DNA from: Flagellimonas_B algarum
GTDB lineage: Bacteria > Bacteroidota > Bacteroidia > Flavobacteriales > Flavobacteriaceae
DNA length: 64,000 bases
Reading direction: 5' to 3'
Assembly (NCBI RefSeq): GCF_040513375.1
Contig: NZ_JBEVTG010000005.1
Coordinates: 11,325 to 75,324 of the forward strand
Part shown: piece by piece, positions 51,187-60,522 of the stretch
Layout: each line of letters begins with the position of its first letter
Numbering within the stretch: position 1 is the stretch's first letter
Program-made: the position numbers and the translations under genes
The notes under the pieces: generated by a model
Told to the model about the DNA's origin: nothing
What the model saw: the letters and a program-made list of their open reading frames with translations, nothing else
The model's database searches: none

Positions 51187-51696
51187 ATGCGGGTGTTTTC
51201 TGAAAAACAATGGTTTAACCAGTGGTGGATGCTCTTGATCAACGGAAGCCTTTTGATCCTACTCGGGGTTTTTTGTTATCGCTGGTTCGTTCTTGAAGAA
51301 GCGGTAGACAAAGTGGCCCAAGATGATGTGCTAGGTCAGATCTTGGTCATTGTCCTCTTGTTACTTTGCTTTGGGCTGCCCTTCTTGTTTAAATTGCATA
51401 CCACTATTGATGAAACGGGGATACAGCTACGGTTCGCCCCCTTCCATCGGAACGCGAAACGTTATTCTTGGTATGACATTTCAAAATGCTACACCAGAAA
51501 ATACCGGCCGATTAGTGAATACGGTGGTTGGGGGATCCGTTTTTTCCCCAACCGCAACGATATCGCCTATAACGTCAAAGGTTCAATGGGCATTCAGCTT
51601 GAATTGAAAAACGGAAAGAAAATATTGATCGGCACCCAACGCCCTGAAGCTGCCGATCAAATCATCAAAAAATACCACGACAATGAAAGAGTATAA
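51187..51696 (+). CDS. PH-domain-like membrane protein
   Basis: 169 aa from ATG 51187. Two membrane segments (about 12-33, 51-70), then a soluble domain of bacterial PH-like appearance (TIDETGIQLRFAPFH, YSWYDISKCYTRKYRP, GIQLELKNGKKILIGTQRP). Function unknown; its partner is the SPFH protein. TTG six bases earlier opens the frame but overlaps the previous stop. Confidence 0.75.
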   Translation: MRVFSEKQWFNQWWMLLINGSLLILLGVFCYRWFVLEEAVDKVAQDDVLGQILVIVLLLLCFGLPFLFKLHTTIDETGIQLRFAPFHRNAKRYSWYDISKCYTRKYRPISEYGGWGIRFFPNRNDIAYNVKGSMGIQLELKNGKKILIGTQRPEAADQIIKKYHDNERV

Positions 51697-51841
51697 AGTC
51701 ACCCAATGGAAAATGGGCATGAAAAACAATAACCAACGCCTGGAAGATGTCTTGAACGAACATGCCAAACAGGGTTGGGTGGTACTTGATGTTGCGGAAC
51801 AATCCATGCGGATTATTTTTGAAAGGGATAAGAACCGATGA
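51683..51841 (+). CDS. DUF4177-like small protein
   Basis: 52 aa: MKEYKVTQWKMGMKNNNQRL, then LNEHAKQGWVVLDVAEQSMR. It matches the short strand-helix-strand layout of DUF4177. It overlaps both neighbours (14 bp and 4 bp), which supports it as a real gene. Confidence 0.75.
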   Translation: MKEYKVTQWKMGMKNNNQRLEDVLNEHAKQGWVVLDVAEQSMRIIFERDKNR

Positions 51842-52767
51842 GATCGATCCTATTTTTTGTTTTTTTATCGCCCCTTCTCCTGGTTTCCCAAAAGATTTCG
51901 GAAGACATCGAAATCTTCAATGATACCATTGCGTTACCGGGTACCCTGACCTATTTGGAAGGCTACGATCCACTTCCTTTGGTAGTGTTCATACACGGTT
52001 CGGGAAATGCCGATAGGAACGGTAACCAAGGTGGATTGGCCACAGCAGACCACATCAAACAACTATCGGATAGTTTGGTGGCCCACGGTATCGCGTTTTT
52101 CCGGTTCGATAAACGGACTTCGAATCCTAAAAACCGCAGCACCATAAATACCTTGTCGTTCTTTGACCTCGTTAAGGATGTAGAGACCATTGCCGCTCAT
52201 TTCGGCGAAGACCCGCGATTTAGTGGGGTCCACTTGATCGGCCATAGCCAAGGGTCTTTGATCGGTATGTTGGTCGCCCAGCGCACAACGATTAAAAGCT
52301 ATACTTCATTGGCTGGCCCTGGTACGCCCATCGATCAAAGTCTGGTACGTCAGATCACGGCCCAAAACGACGATTTGGGTAAATTGGCGGAAGAACATGT
52401 CTCGGAACTCATGACCACGGATACCATCGTTGAGGTCCATCCTTTTCTATACGCGGTATTCGCACCACAAAACCAGGGTTTCCTGCGCGAATGGATACCG
52501 CTGGATCCTGCCAAGGAAATCGCCAAAATAAAGGCGCCGGTCCTCATTCTCAATGGGGACGCCGACAGTCAAATTACCGTGGCTGATGCCCAACTGCTCC
52601 AGCAAGCCAGGCCGGATGCACGCTATGAGATCATTCCAAAAATGAACCATGTACTGAAAACGGTAAATGACGCTCTTGAAAACCAACAATCCTATCTCAA
52701 TCCCGATTTTAGGATTCCCGAACGACTAATTTCCGTATTGACCTTATTCATCAAATCAAATGAGTAA
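51838..52767 (+). CDS. secreted alpha/beta-hydrolase
   Basis: 309 aa. Signal MRSILFFVFLSPLLLVS. VVFIHGSGNADRNG is the oxyanion region, LIGHSQGSLIGML the nucleophile Ser, LNGDADSQITV the Asp, IPKMNHVLK the His. Similar to prolyl-oligopeptidase-like esterases. Substrate unknown. Embedded in the SPFH cluster by 4- and 8-bp overlaps. Confidence 0.88.
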   Translation: MRSILFFVFLSPLLLVSQKISEDIEIFNDTIALPGTLTYLEGYDPLPLVVFIHGSGNADRNGNQGGLATADHIKQLSDSLVAHGIAFFRFDKRTSNPKNRSTINTLSFFDLVKDVETIAAHFGEDPRFSGVHLIGHSQGSLIGMLVAQRTTIKSYTSLAGPGTPIDQSLVRQITAQNDDLGKLAEEHVSELMTTDTIVEVHPFLYAVFAPQNQGFLREWIPLDPAKEIAKIKAPVLILNGDADSQITVADAQLLQQARPDARYEIIPKMNHVLKTVNDALENQQSYLNPDFRIPERLISVLTLFIKSNE

Positions 52768-52933
52768 AAAAAAGGCATTTGCATTGCGGTTGGATGAAGC
52801 CATGTTCAAGGCCATTGAAAAATGGGCATCCGACGAATTTCGGAGTACGAACGGGCAAATTGAATGGATGCTAATGAAAAGTTTGAAAGACGCCAAAAGG
52901 GCACCGAAAAAGAAAAACGGGAGCGACACCTAG
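52760..52933 (+). CDS. Arc-like ribbon-helix-helix DNA-binding protein
   Basis: 57 aa. AFALRLDEAMFKAIEKWASD then STNGQIEWMLMKSLKDAKRA shows the strand-helix-helix of Arc/MetJ proteins. It overlaps the hydrolase stop by 8 bp. Likely a regulator of the cluster, perhaps through the direct repeats at 50290-50308. Confidence 0.82.
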   Translation: MSKKKAFALRLDEAMFKAIEKWASDEFRSTNGQIEWMLMKSLKDAKRAPKKKNGSDT

Positions 52934-52994
52934 TTTTGGGATTTTTTTAACGAAGCTTCGCCTTAAATTAGCCCGACTAATTCAAAATCGCTTC

Positions 52995-55190
52995 ATGGCA
53001 AGAATTTACGCTGCCCTTGTTGCACTCTTTTTTCTGGGTATTGGCCACGCGCAAAACCAAAAAAAATCATTTACCGTTAAGCACATCCAAGATGCCATCA
53101 CCATTGATGGCAGACTTGACGAGGCGATTTGGCTTCAAGCAGAAAGTGCCCAAGATTTCCACCAATATTTTCCTTCCGATTCGGTCATGGCCGAACAACA
53201 GACCAATATCAAGATGCTGTATGACGATACCACCTTGTATGTAGGTATCAAAGGGAATGCCGCTGGAAGGGAGTTTATCACCCAATCTTTACAACGTGAC
53301 TTTCGCGGTGGGGGTATCGATCAGATCAGCTTGGTTTTCGATACCTTCAATGACGGCACCCTCGCCTTCCTCTTCGGGATGAACCCCTTTGGTGTTCGCA
53401 GGGAAGCCTTGATATCAGGTGGTGGTACGGCCCGGAACGGTTTTACGACATCATGGGACGTCAAGTGGCGTGGCGAATCGACCATCAACGATGATCATTT
53501 CATCATGGAAATGGCCATCCCATTGACCTCGTTTAAATTCAAGGAAGGGGAAACGAAATGGCGGTTCAATAGCTATCGCCTCGATATGCAGACCAATGAA
53601 CGGACCACCTGGATGCAAATTCCACAAAACCAGTTTATTTTCGGATTGGCTTTTATGGGAGACATGATCTTTGAGAAAGGACTGGGTAAGTCACGTACCC
53701 CTCTGGCCATTATTCCCTATGTCAACGGCATCGTCGCCCGTGACTATGAAAACGATGAGAACCTCAACGACTTTAAGGTCGGTGGTGACGCCAAGATATC
53801 CATTGGCAATAGCCTGAATCTCGATCTGACCCTGAATCCTGATTTCTCTACGGTCGAAGTGGATAACTTCATTACGAACCTGACCCGGTTCGAAGTGGCC
53901 TTACCCGAGCGCAGGCAATTTTTCATCGACAATAACGACCTATTCGGAAGTTTCGGAGGGGGTCGTGATGCCAACCCCTTTTTCTCGCGTCGTATCGGTA
54001 TTGCCAGGGATACGGCAGACAATACCATCGAAAATCGAATTATCGGGGGGGTTCGCCTTAGTGGTAAACTGAACAATAACCTCCGTCTTGGGTTCTTGAA
54101 CATACAGACTGAAGAGGATGAAGCCAACGAAATCCCGTCGAACAACAACATGATGTTCGCCTTGCAGCAAAAACTGTTCTCCCGTTCAAATCTGGGTTTC
54201 TTTTTTATCAACCGACAAGCCATCAATGCCGATTTCCTTCCGGAAGACGAAACCTTCAACAGGGTCATTGGTCTCGATTATAACCTGGCCTCTGCGGATA
54301 ACAGTTGGACCGGAAAATTTTACGCCCATAAATCCTTCCAACCCGATGACAGTGAAGGAAACTATTCCCTCGGATTCAATTTGGGAAAGAATACCCGGAA
54401 TTTTTCGGCCTTTGTCGACGTGGTTTCCATCGATGAGGAGTTCAATTCGGATCTGGGCTTTATCCGCCGTAAGGATATCTTTAAGGTTGCCAATATATTC
54501 GAAGGCAGGTATTGGCCTAAAAAAGGCAGCGTGAACCGGTATCAAGCCCAAGTATTCAGTGTGGTCACCTGGCGACCCGGACTCGATTTCCTGTATTCTG
54601 ACTACAACCTTTCAGTGGAGACCAGCGCCGAATTCAGGTCATTGGAACGCCTGCAAGCCCGTTTCCAAAAGCGCTTTGTATACTTGACCGATGAGTTCGA
54701 ACCTACGGGTAAAGACGATGCAGTGCCCTTACCTGCCGATACGGGATACCATTTCAACAATATCGAATTGGAATTCCAATCGGATCAGCGACGGGTATTC
54801 TCATACGGGTTCCAGCCCAGTTTCGGTGAATTTTTCAATGGCAACCGCTATTCGATGGAAGGGAGTTTTAACCTCCGTTTCCAACCGAAGGTTACCGTGG
54901 GGTTGAACATGCAATACGACCATATCGACCTACCCACTCCGCATTCAAGGGCCGACATTTGGCTGGTCAGTCCACGTGTGAACATTACCTTCAACAAATC
55001 GGTGTTCTGGTCGACCTTGGTCCAGTACAGCAACCAACGTGATAATTTAGGAATCAATTCGAGGCTACAATGGCGTTTTGCTCCCCTTTCGGATCTATTC
55101 GTGGTATACAATGACAATTATTTCGTGAACTCCTTTATGCCCAGAAGCCGATCGATCAACCTCAAACTGACCTATTGGTTGAACATTTAG
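52995..55190 (+). CDS. DUF5916 outer-membrane protein with CBM9-like domain
   Basis: 731 aa. Signal peptide MARIYAALVALFFLGIGHAQ. The N-terminal about 200 residues form a CBM9-like sandwich (ITIDGRLDEAIWLQAESAQD, IDQISLVFDTFNDGTLAFLF); the rest (about 230-731) has many barrel-like strands and ends INLKLTYWLNI. DUF5916 proteins are common in Bacteroidota; role unknown. Confidence 0.88.
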   Translation: MARIYAALVALFFLGIGHAQNQKKSFTVKHIQDAITIDGRLDEAIWLQAESAQDFHQYFPSDSVMAEQQTNIKMLYDDTTLYVGIKGNAAGREFITQSLQRDFRGGGIDQISLVFDTFNDGTLAFLFGMNPFGVRREALISGGGTARNGFTTSWDVKWRGESTINDDHFIMEMAIPLTSFKFKEGETKWRFNSYRLDMQTNERTTWMQIPQNQFIFGLAFMGDMIFEKGLGKSRTPLAIIPYVNGIVARDYENDENLNDFKVGGDAKISIGNSLNLDLTLNPDFSTVEVDNFITNLTRFEVALPERRQFFIDNNDLFGSFGGGRDANPFFSRRIGIARDTADNTIENRIIGGVRLSGKLNNNLRLGFLNIQTEEDEANEIPSNNNMMFALQQKLFSRSNLGFFFINRQAINADFLPEDETFNRVIGLDYNLASADNSWTGKFYAHKSFQPDDSEGNYSLGFNLGKNTRNFSAFVDVVSIDEEFNSDLGFIRRKDIFKVANIFEGRYWPKKGSVNRYQAQVFSVVTWRPGLDFLYSDYNLSVETSAEFRSLERLQARFQKRFVYLTDEFEPTGKDDAVPLPADTGYHFNNIELEFQSDQRRVFSYGFQPSFGEFFNGNRYSMEGSFNLRFQPKVTVGLNMQYDHIDLPTPHSRADIWLVSPRVNITFNKSVFWSTLVQYSNQRDNLGINSRLQWRFAPLSDLFVVYNDNYFVNSFMPRSRSINLKLTYWLNI

Positions 55191-55232
55191 GGAGACCTTT
55201 TTGTTATATTTGACAGTAAACCAACTGTCAAA
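55179..55232 (+). promoter_or_regulatory. promoter with overlapping inverted repeat
   Basis: TTG at 55179-55181, 23-bp spacer, TATATTTG (55205-55212). The inverted repeat TTTGACAG/CTGTCAAA (55209-55216 and 55225-55232, 8-bp spacer) overlaps the -7 box and ends at the start codon, so a bound regulator would block initiation. Confidence 0.55.
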
Positions 55233-56495
55233 ATGAATCAATTTCCCTTTACCGACGATACCGTAATCGCTGGACTTCTTGCGCTCTGTCTTGGGTTCGT
55301 TTTTTACACATCGGCCCTGCAATCGCGAATCTGGAAGAAATTCTACACCATAGTGCCCACAGTCTTGATGTGTTACCTCTTGCCCGCTATTTTGGCCAGT
55401 ACGGGCGTGGTTTCGGAAAAAGACTCGAACCTTTATTTTGTGGCCAGTCGGTATTTGCTTCCGGCTGCCCTGATTTTGATGACACTGAGCATTGATATCA
55501 AGGCGATCATGAACTTGGGGTCGAAAGCCCTGATCATGTTCTTCACCGGTACGGCCGGTATCATCATCGGAGGGCCATTGGCGATTTTGATCGTTTCCAT
55601 TTTTTCTCCTGAAACCGTCGGCGGGGCAGGCTTTGATGCCGTATGGCGGGGTCTTTCGACCATTGCGGGAAGTTGGATCGGTGGCGGTGCGAATCAAGCC
55701 GCTATGCTCGAAGTGTTTCAATACAATCCTGAAAAATACGGAGGCATGGTCCTGATCGATATCGTTGTAGCCAACATCTGGATGGCCTTGATCCTACTGG
55801 GTGTCGGAAAGACCGACAGGATCGACAAATGGTTGCGATCGGATACCAGTTCCATCGAGGAACTGAAACACAAAGTCAGCGAGCACACCGCTAAAATAGC
55901 CCGGGTAACCACGCTACCTGATTTCGTCATGCTGTTCTTTTTCGCTTTTGCAGGGGTCGGACTGGCGCACTTTCTTGGGGGGCAATTCGCCGATTTCTTG
56001 GAAGCGAATTTCGAAGTCATCCGAAACAAGGAAAAAGTATTGTCTTCTTTAGGGTCCAAGTTTTTGTGGATGGTCGTTTTCGCCACAGCATTTGGAATCG
56101 GACTTTCCTTTACCAAAGCGAAAAATTACGAAGGCGCCGGGGCCAGTAAAATCGGTGGGCTCTTCATCTACGTTTTAGTGGCCACCATCGGAATGAAAAT
56201 GGATTTGGGCCGTGTGCTCGAGAATCCGGGTCTCATCGCCATCGGGTTGATATGGATCGCCATACATGCCGGACTCTTGATTTTGGTCGCCAAGCTCATC
56301 AAAGCGCCGTATTTTTTCTTGGCGGTAGGAAGCCAGGCAAACGTCGGGGGGGCCGCCTCTGCGCCGGTCGTAGCCGCGGAGTTCCACCCGTCCCTAACTT
56401 CCGTCGGAATCTTATTGGCCGTCTTCGGCTATGTGGTGGGTACGGCGGGGGCTTACCTTTGCGCCTTGCTGATGGAGGTCGCCTCGAACATATAA
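55233..56495 (+). CDS. DUF819-family membrane protein
   Basis: 420 aa, about 11 transmembrane helices. WRGLSTIAGSWIGGGANQAA and QANVGGAASAPVVAAEFHPS are the two glycine-rich re-entrant motifs typical of DUF819 (YjcL-like), suggesting an elevator-type transporter. Substrate unknown. It may be regulated by the IR just ahead of its start. Confidence 0.88.
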   Translation: MNQFPFTDDTVIAGLLALCLGFVFYTSALQSRIWKKFYTIVPTVLMCYLLPAILASTGVVSEKDSNLYFVASRYLLPAALILMTLSIDIKAIMNLGSKALIMFFTGTAGIIIGGPLAILIVSIFSPETVGGAGFDAVWRGLSTIAGSWIGGGANQAAMLEVFQYNPEKYGGMVLIDIVVANIWMALILLGVGKTDRIDKWLRSDTSSIEELKHKVSEHTAKIARVTTLPDFVMLFFFAFAGVGLAHFLGGQFADFLEANFEVIRNKEKVLSSLGSKFLWMVVFATAFGIGLSFTKAKNYEGAGASKIGGLFIYVLVATIGMKMDLGRVLENPGLIAIGLIWIAIHAGLLILVAKLIKAPYFFLAVGSQANVGGAASAPVVAAEFHPSLTSVGILLAVFGYVVGTAGAYLCALLMEVASNI

Positions 56496-56548
56496 ATCGG
56501 TTTTTTGCCGTGCCCAAAACAATTAGATTTTCGATATTTGCGGCCTAA

Positions 56549-57253
56549 ATGGCAACAGCGATGAAGAATTACCTCTTGACCCTTCTGATAGGAATTGCAT
56601 TGGTTTCTTGCGAATCCGAATCCGCTAACGACATGATCGTGAGTGGTGAGATCGCCGGTTTGAAAAAGGGTACCCTATACTTGCAGCACATCCAAGACTC
56701 GGTCTTGACCACCATTGACTCACTGGTCATTGCCGGAAACGGGAGCTTCCGATTTAAAACCGAGGTACCCAGTCCTGAATTGTTCTATTTGTATTTAAAG
56801 AAAGCGGATAACAACGATTTAAATGATCGTATTTCGTTTTTCGGGGAAGCTGGTGAGATTTCGATCAATACCCATTGGAACACCTTTGACCTCAATGCTG
56901 AAGTCAGTGGATCGACCTCAAACGACGTTTTGGAAGAATGCCGAACCATGTTGACCAACTTCAACAAACGCGACCTTGAATTGGCACAATTGGCGGTTTT
57001 ACCCGAGTTTCAAGAAGTGCCTGAACGCGTTGACTCCATCCAAAAACTGATGGATCGGAACATCATCCGTCGCTATCAATATGTTTTGAATTTCGCGCTC
57101 CGCAATGGCAACACTCCCGTTGCACCTTATCTGGCCTTGTCGGAAGTAGCCGATGCCAATCCTAAGTACTTGGATTCCATCCGGAATAATTTGAGTGCTT
57201 CGGCTGCCGATTCGAAATACGGAAAAGCGCTAGCGGCTTATTTGGATCAATAA
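56549..57253 (+). CDS. DUF4369-domain lipoprotein
   Basis: 234 aa (or 230 from ATG 56561). Signal with lipobox IALVSC, then the DUF4369 sandwich (IVSGEIAGLKKGTLYLQHIQ, SLVIAGNGSFRFKTE). Usually this domain precedes a thioredoxin domain; here the C-terminal half is helical and no CxxC is present. Function unknown. Confidence 0.85.
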   Translation: MATAMKNYLLTLLIGIALVSCESESANDMIVSGEIAGLKKGTLYLQHIQDSVLTTIDSLVIAGNGSFRFKTEVPSPELFYLYLKKADNNDLNDRISFFGEAGEISINTHWNTFDLNAEVSGSTSNDVLEECRTMLTNFNKRDLELAQLAVLPEFQEVPERVDSIQKLMDRNIIRRYQYVLNFALRNGNTPVAPYLALSEVADANPKYLDSIRNNLSASAADSKYGKALAAYLDQ

Positions 57254-57270
57254 AGCCCGTTCTCAGGAAA

Positions 57271-57543
57271 TCAATCGCCAAGTTTGTTGAGCCTTTCCAC
57301 AAGCGTTGTTGCGGTTTGCTCCAATTCACTTCGAATGGCTTTGAAATGGGCCTTTTTGTCACCTTCGACCTTGGCATGGACCTTATCCATCAAACTATCG
57401 AATGCAGCAATCGCACTATCGATCAAGGCCGTGCCCTCATCGGAGTTGTTGTTATCGGTGGCAGCCTCCCATTGGTAGACCGCGTCCATGATATCACCCA
57501 AAACGAAATTGATATCCTTTTTTAAATCCCTGATACTTGCCAT
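57271..57543 (-). CDS. conserved hypothetical helical protein
   Basis: 90 aa, wholly helical and acidic: MASIRDLKKDINFVLGDIMD, then SAIAAFDSLMDKVHAKVEGD and RSELEQTATTLVERLNKLGD. No signal or membrane segment. I do not recognise a function. It is a single gene upstream-adjacent to manA on the same strand, but transcribed away after a 17-bp convergence with the DUF4369 gene. Confidence 0.75.
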   Translation of the reverse strand: MASIRDLKKDINFVLGDIMDAVYQWEAATDNNNSDEGTALIDSAIAAFDSLMDKVHAKVEGDKKAHFKAIRSELEQTATTLVERLNKLGD

Positions 57544-57568
57544 AAAGAGGTTTTAACCAAATGTAACA

Positions 57569-58537
57569 TTAAATTGTAACTTCCAAAAGTCGGGCCCCAT
57601 CGGTTTCGATTCGGAGTTGTTCGGTAGCAGCGGGTATGAGTAGGGTTTCCCCTTTTACCAGGTCGGCTTCGCCTCCTTCGCTCTTGAAACGGGCCTTTCC
57701 TTTAACACACAGATATATGGTAAACGAGTCCCTCGAAGTAAGGTCTTGTTCAAAATCGCGATCAAGGTTCAAATAGTCCGTTTTGAAATACGGACATTCG
57801 ACCATAGCATTGGTTGCGTTTTCGGCCTGGGGGTAATTTACCTTAAAATCGTCTTTCTTTGAATAATCAATGGCATCGAGGGCCAATTCGGTATGCAACT
57901 CCCTTAAATTCCCGTTTTTATCCTTTCGGTTAAAATCGAAAACGCGATACGTAATATCGGATGTCTGTTGAATCTCTGCGAGCAGAACCCCTGCCCCAAT
58001 GGCATGTATCTTCCCGGTGTTGATGAAAAACGTATCCCCTTCAGCCACCTCCTCATAATTCAAAATATCGAGCAAGGATCCGTTTTCAACACGTTCCTGA
58101 TATTCCGTTTTTTCGACTTCTTTATTGAACCCAACGATCAATTCAGCGCCGGGATCGGCATCCATGATGTACCACATTTCGGTCTTTCCGAAGGAACCGT
58201 GCCTTTTTTGGGCCAGCTCATCATTGGGATGCAATTGGATGGAAAGGTCTTTCTTAGCATCGATGAACTTGATCAATATCGGAAACTCGGTTCCAAAACG
58301 ATCAAAAACGGATCGACCAAGAAGGCCGTCCTGATGTTCATCAATCAGGGTCTGCAAAGAGGTTCCTTGCCATGGCCCGTTCGCAACGATGGAAACATCG
58401 CCTTCGACCGCAGAAAGCTCCCAGCTCTCACCGGTAATGTCGTTCGGGATTTTTTTGTGCAATACCTCACCAAGTTTCGTCCCTCCCCATAAGCGTTCTT
58501 TCAGTATGGGTTCGAATTTAAGCGGATAGAATTTCAT
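57569..58537 (-). CDS. manA: class I mannose-6-phosphate isomerase
   Basis: 322 aa, short bacterial (Bacillus-like) form. Zinc ligands in SIQLHPND and GKTEMWYI, with His in GKIHAIGAG. Interconverts mannose-6-P and fructose-6-P. Transcribed in the same direction as queD-idi with an 11-bp gap. Confidence 0.93.
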   Translation of the reverse strand: MKFYPLKFEPILKERLWGGTKLGEVLHKKIPNDITGESWELSAVEGDVSIVANGPWQGTSLQTLIDEHQDGLLGRSVFDRFGTEFPILIKFIDAKKDLSIQLHPNDELAQKRHGSFGKTEMWYIMDADPGAELIVGFNKEVEKTEYQERVENGSLLDILNYEEVAEGDTFFINTGKIHAIGAGVLLAEIQQTSDITYRVFDFNRKDKNGNLRELHTELALDAIDYSKKDDFKVNYPQAENATNAMVECPYFKTDYLNLDRDFEQDLTSRDSFTIYLCVKGKARFKSEGGEADLVKGETLLIPAATEQLRIETDGARLLEVTI

Positions 58538-58548
58538 AGTTTGTGTGA

Positions 58549-58956
58549 TTAACCTGTATAGGTAACAAAATTTCGCGGCGTTTCGTATAACACCACTTCA
58601 ATATCATTGGCTGCATCGATATGCGGTCGCAAGCGATCATAAATCACTACGGCGATATTCTCTGCTGTCGGATTCATTTCCTTGAACTCTGAAACCTCCA
58701 TATTCAGGTTCTTATGATCCAAGCCTTCCTCAACGTGCTCTTTGATCAAGTCCTTTAGGATTTTCATGTCCATGACATACCCCGTTTCCGGATTGATTTC
58801 ACCGGTGACACTGACGATCAACTCGTAATTATGACCGTGGAATTTGGGATTATTGCATTTCCCAAAGACCGCTTGGTTCTTTTCAAAATCCCAGTCTTGT
58901 CGATACAAGCGATGTGCGGCGTTGAATTGTGCCTTTCTACTTACCTTGACCTTCAT
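58549..58956 (-). CDS. queD: 6-carboxytetrahydropterin synthase
   Basis: 135 aa, T-fold. Zinc ligands H15 (FNAAHRLY), H40 and H42 (FHGHNYEL); catalytic C34 (FGKCNNPKFHG), H81 in GLDHKNLN. Makes CPH4 for queuosine synthesis, the pathway that supplies the substrate of Tgt at the other end of the window. Confidence 0.93.
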   Translation of the reverse strand: MKVKVSRKAQFNAAHRLYRQDWDFEKNQAVFGKCNNPKFHGHNYELIVSVTGEINPETGYVMDMKILKDLIKEHVEEGLDHKNLNMEVSEFKEMNPTAENIAVVIYDRLRPHIDAANDIEVVLYETPRNFVTYTG

Positions 58957-59483
58957 CCTTTCAAATTTTCGGTGACATGATCATAGAAGCGATCGAAAAT
59001 GATCTTGAACCATGCCGTATAATTTTCAGGATGTTTTGCGATATCGTTTTTGACATCTTCCGGGTACATCCATTTCCATGCGGCCACCTCATCGGGGTTC
59101 AAGACGGGATCTTGTTCATATTTTCCAATCATCACATGATCTAACTCGTGCTCGGTCAGACCGTTATCAAATGGGGCCTTATAGATAAAGGAGAAAAGCT
59201 CTTTCAATTCGGTCTCAAAACCCATTTCCTCATTCAATCTTCGCTTACCTGCTTGGATATTCGATTCCCCGTCCCGTTGATGGCTGCAGCAAGCATTCGT
59301 CCAAAGCAAGGGGGAATGGTATTTTTCGGCAGCGCGCTGTTGCAACATCGTTTGGCCTTTCCCATTCATAATAAACACAGAAAAAGCCCTATGCAGCACG
59401 GCTTTTTCATGGGCTTCCATTTTTGGCATCAGTCCAATTTTCTCATCATTGGAGTTCACCAAAATCACAAGTTCTTCATTCAT
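58953..59483 (-). CDS. idi: isopentenyl-diphosphate isomerase, type 1
   Basis: 176 aa Nudix-type enzyme converting IPP to DMAPP. NACCSHQ (63-69) contains the catalytic Cys; Nudix helix region AGKRRLNEEMGFE; metal ligands in TEHELDHVMIG. It overlaps queD by 4 bp. It feeds isoprenoids, including the carotenoids made by the operon at 8-13 kb. Confidence 0.94.
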   Translation of the reverse strand: MNEELVILVNSNDEKIGLMPKMEAHEKAVLHRAFSVFIMNGKGQTMLQQRAAEKYHSPLLWTNACCSHQRDGESNIQAGKRRLNEEMGFETELKELFSFIYKAPFDNGLTEHELDHVMIGKYEQDPVLNPDEVAAWKWMYPEDVKNDIAKHPENYTAWFKIIFDRFYDHVTENLKG

Positions 59484-59561
59484 AGGGTAAAAATAATCCG
59501 TTTCGGCGATTTGCCGATGCGAAGTCTTGAATTTATTTCCACTTGAAAAGCTTGGAAATGC

Positions 59562-60512
59562 CTAGAAGAAACGAGGTGATTTAAGGTTTCCGAGCGCTTT
59601 GAAGAAATCGTAACGCAGAATGATCTCGAACGATCCGTCATTGAAGGCGGTCGCCCCGAGATCCGTGATTTCCCTATCATAGGCAATACCGATCAAGAAC
59701 TCCTTTGATATCTGAAATCCGGCCAATCCGCTGAAAGCGGCATCCCAGCGATAAGCTGCCCCGAAAATGAATTTTTCGTTTAGCATGAAGTTCGCCGAAA
59801 CATCGACCTGCAATGGGGCTCCCTGCACCATTTTGGTGAGGAGTGCCGGTTTGAATTTCAAAAAGGGATTCAAATCCCAAACATATCCGGTAATGAAATA
59901 CCAATTCATCTGCTCCCTAGCCGTTGATAGTGAGGACTCATCAAAATGTTCAGTCTCCAAGAACCGTGGCACCGATAGTCCCGCATAAAAGCGTTCGGTA
60001 TGGTAATAGACCCCGGCCCCGATGTTCGGAGAAAATCGGTTGTCGATATTTTGTTGCAAGGTCGGATCCGGGCCTTGGCCCAGGTCTTGGTTCAATTCTG
60101 AAAAGCGAACGTCCAAAAGATGGGCACTGGCCTTCAGGCCGAAACTCAATCGCGCGTCCACGCTGGTTTGGATGGTATATGAGAAATCCAAATCGAAATA
60201 GGTTTCCGAAGTAGGTCCGATGATATCGTTGACAAAGGAAAGTCCCATACCGACACCCCTATATCCTAGTGGTGTATGCAAATTCAAGGTCTGGGTTTCA
60301 GGAGCCCCATCAAGACCGACCCATTGTGCCCGATACAATCCGGCAATACTCATATGCCCCCTAGAGCCCGCATAGGCAGGGTTGACACTTACCGTGTTGT
60401 ACATGTATTGGGTATACTGTGCATCTTGCTGGGCCATTGCCTGTTGCAAGCCTAGGAGCGAGAACAGCCCCAACAGCATTTGTATGATATATGTTCGTTT
60501 ACACTTCTTCAC
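59562..60512 (-). CDS. type IX secretion system PorP/SprF family protein
   Basis: 316 aa outer-membrane protein. Signal ending LLGLQQAMAQ, then QDAQYTQYMYNTVSVNPAYA, the PorP/SprF opening. The start is GTG 60512; ATG at 60479 would shorten the signal. It follows the T9SS C-terminal-domain protein by 10 bp, as is usual for such pairs, and may help to attach or export that protein. Confidence 0.9.
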   Translation of the reverse strand: MKKCKRTYIIQMLLGLFSLLGLQQAMAQQDAQYTQYMYNTVSVNPAYAGSRGHMSIAGLYRAQWVGLDGAPETQTLNLHTPLGYRGVGMGLSFVNDIIGPTSETYFDLDFSYTIQTSVDARLSFGLKASAHLLDVRFSELNQDLGQGPDPTLQQNIDNRFSPNIGAGVYYHTERFYAGLSVPRFLETEHFDESSLSTAREQMNWYFITGYVWDLNPFLKFKPALLTKMVQGAPLQVDVSANFMLNEKFIFGAAYRWDAAFSGLAGFQISKEFLIGIAYDREITDLGATAFNDGSFEIILRYDFFKALGNLKSPRFF

Positions 60513-60522
60513 GTTCTCCTGT

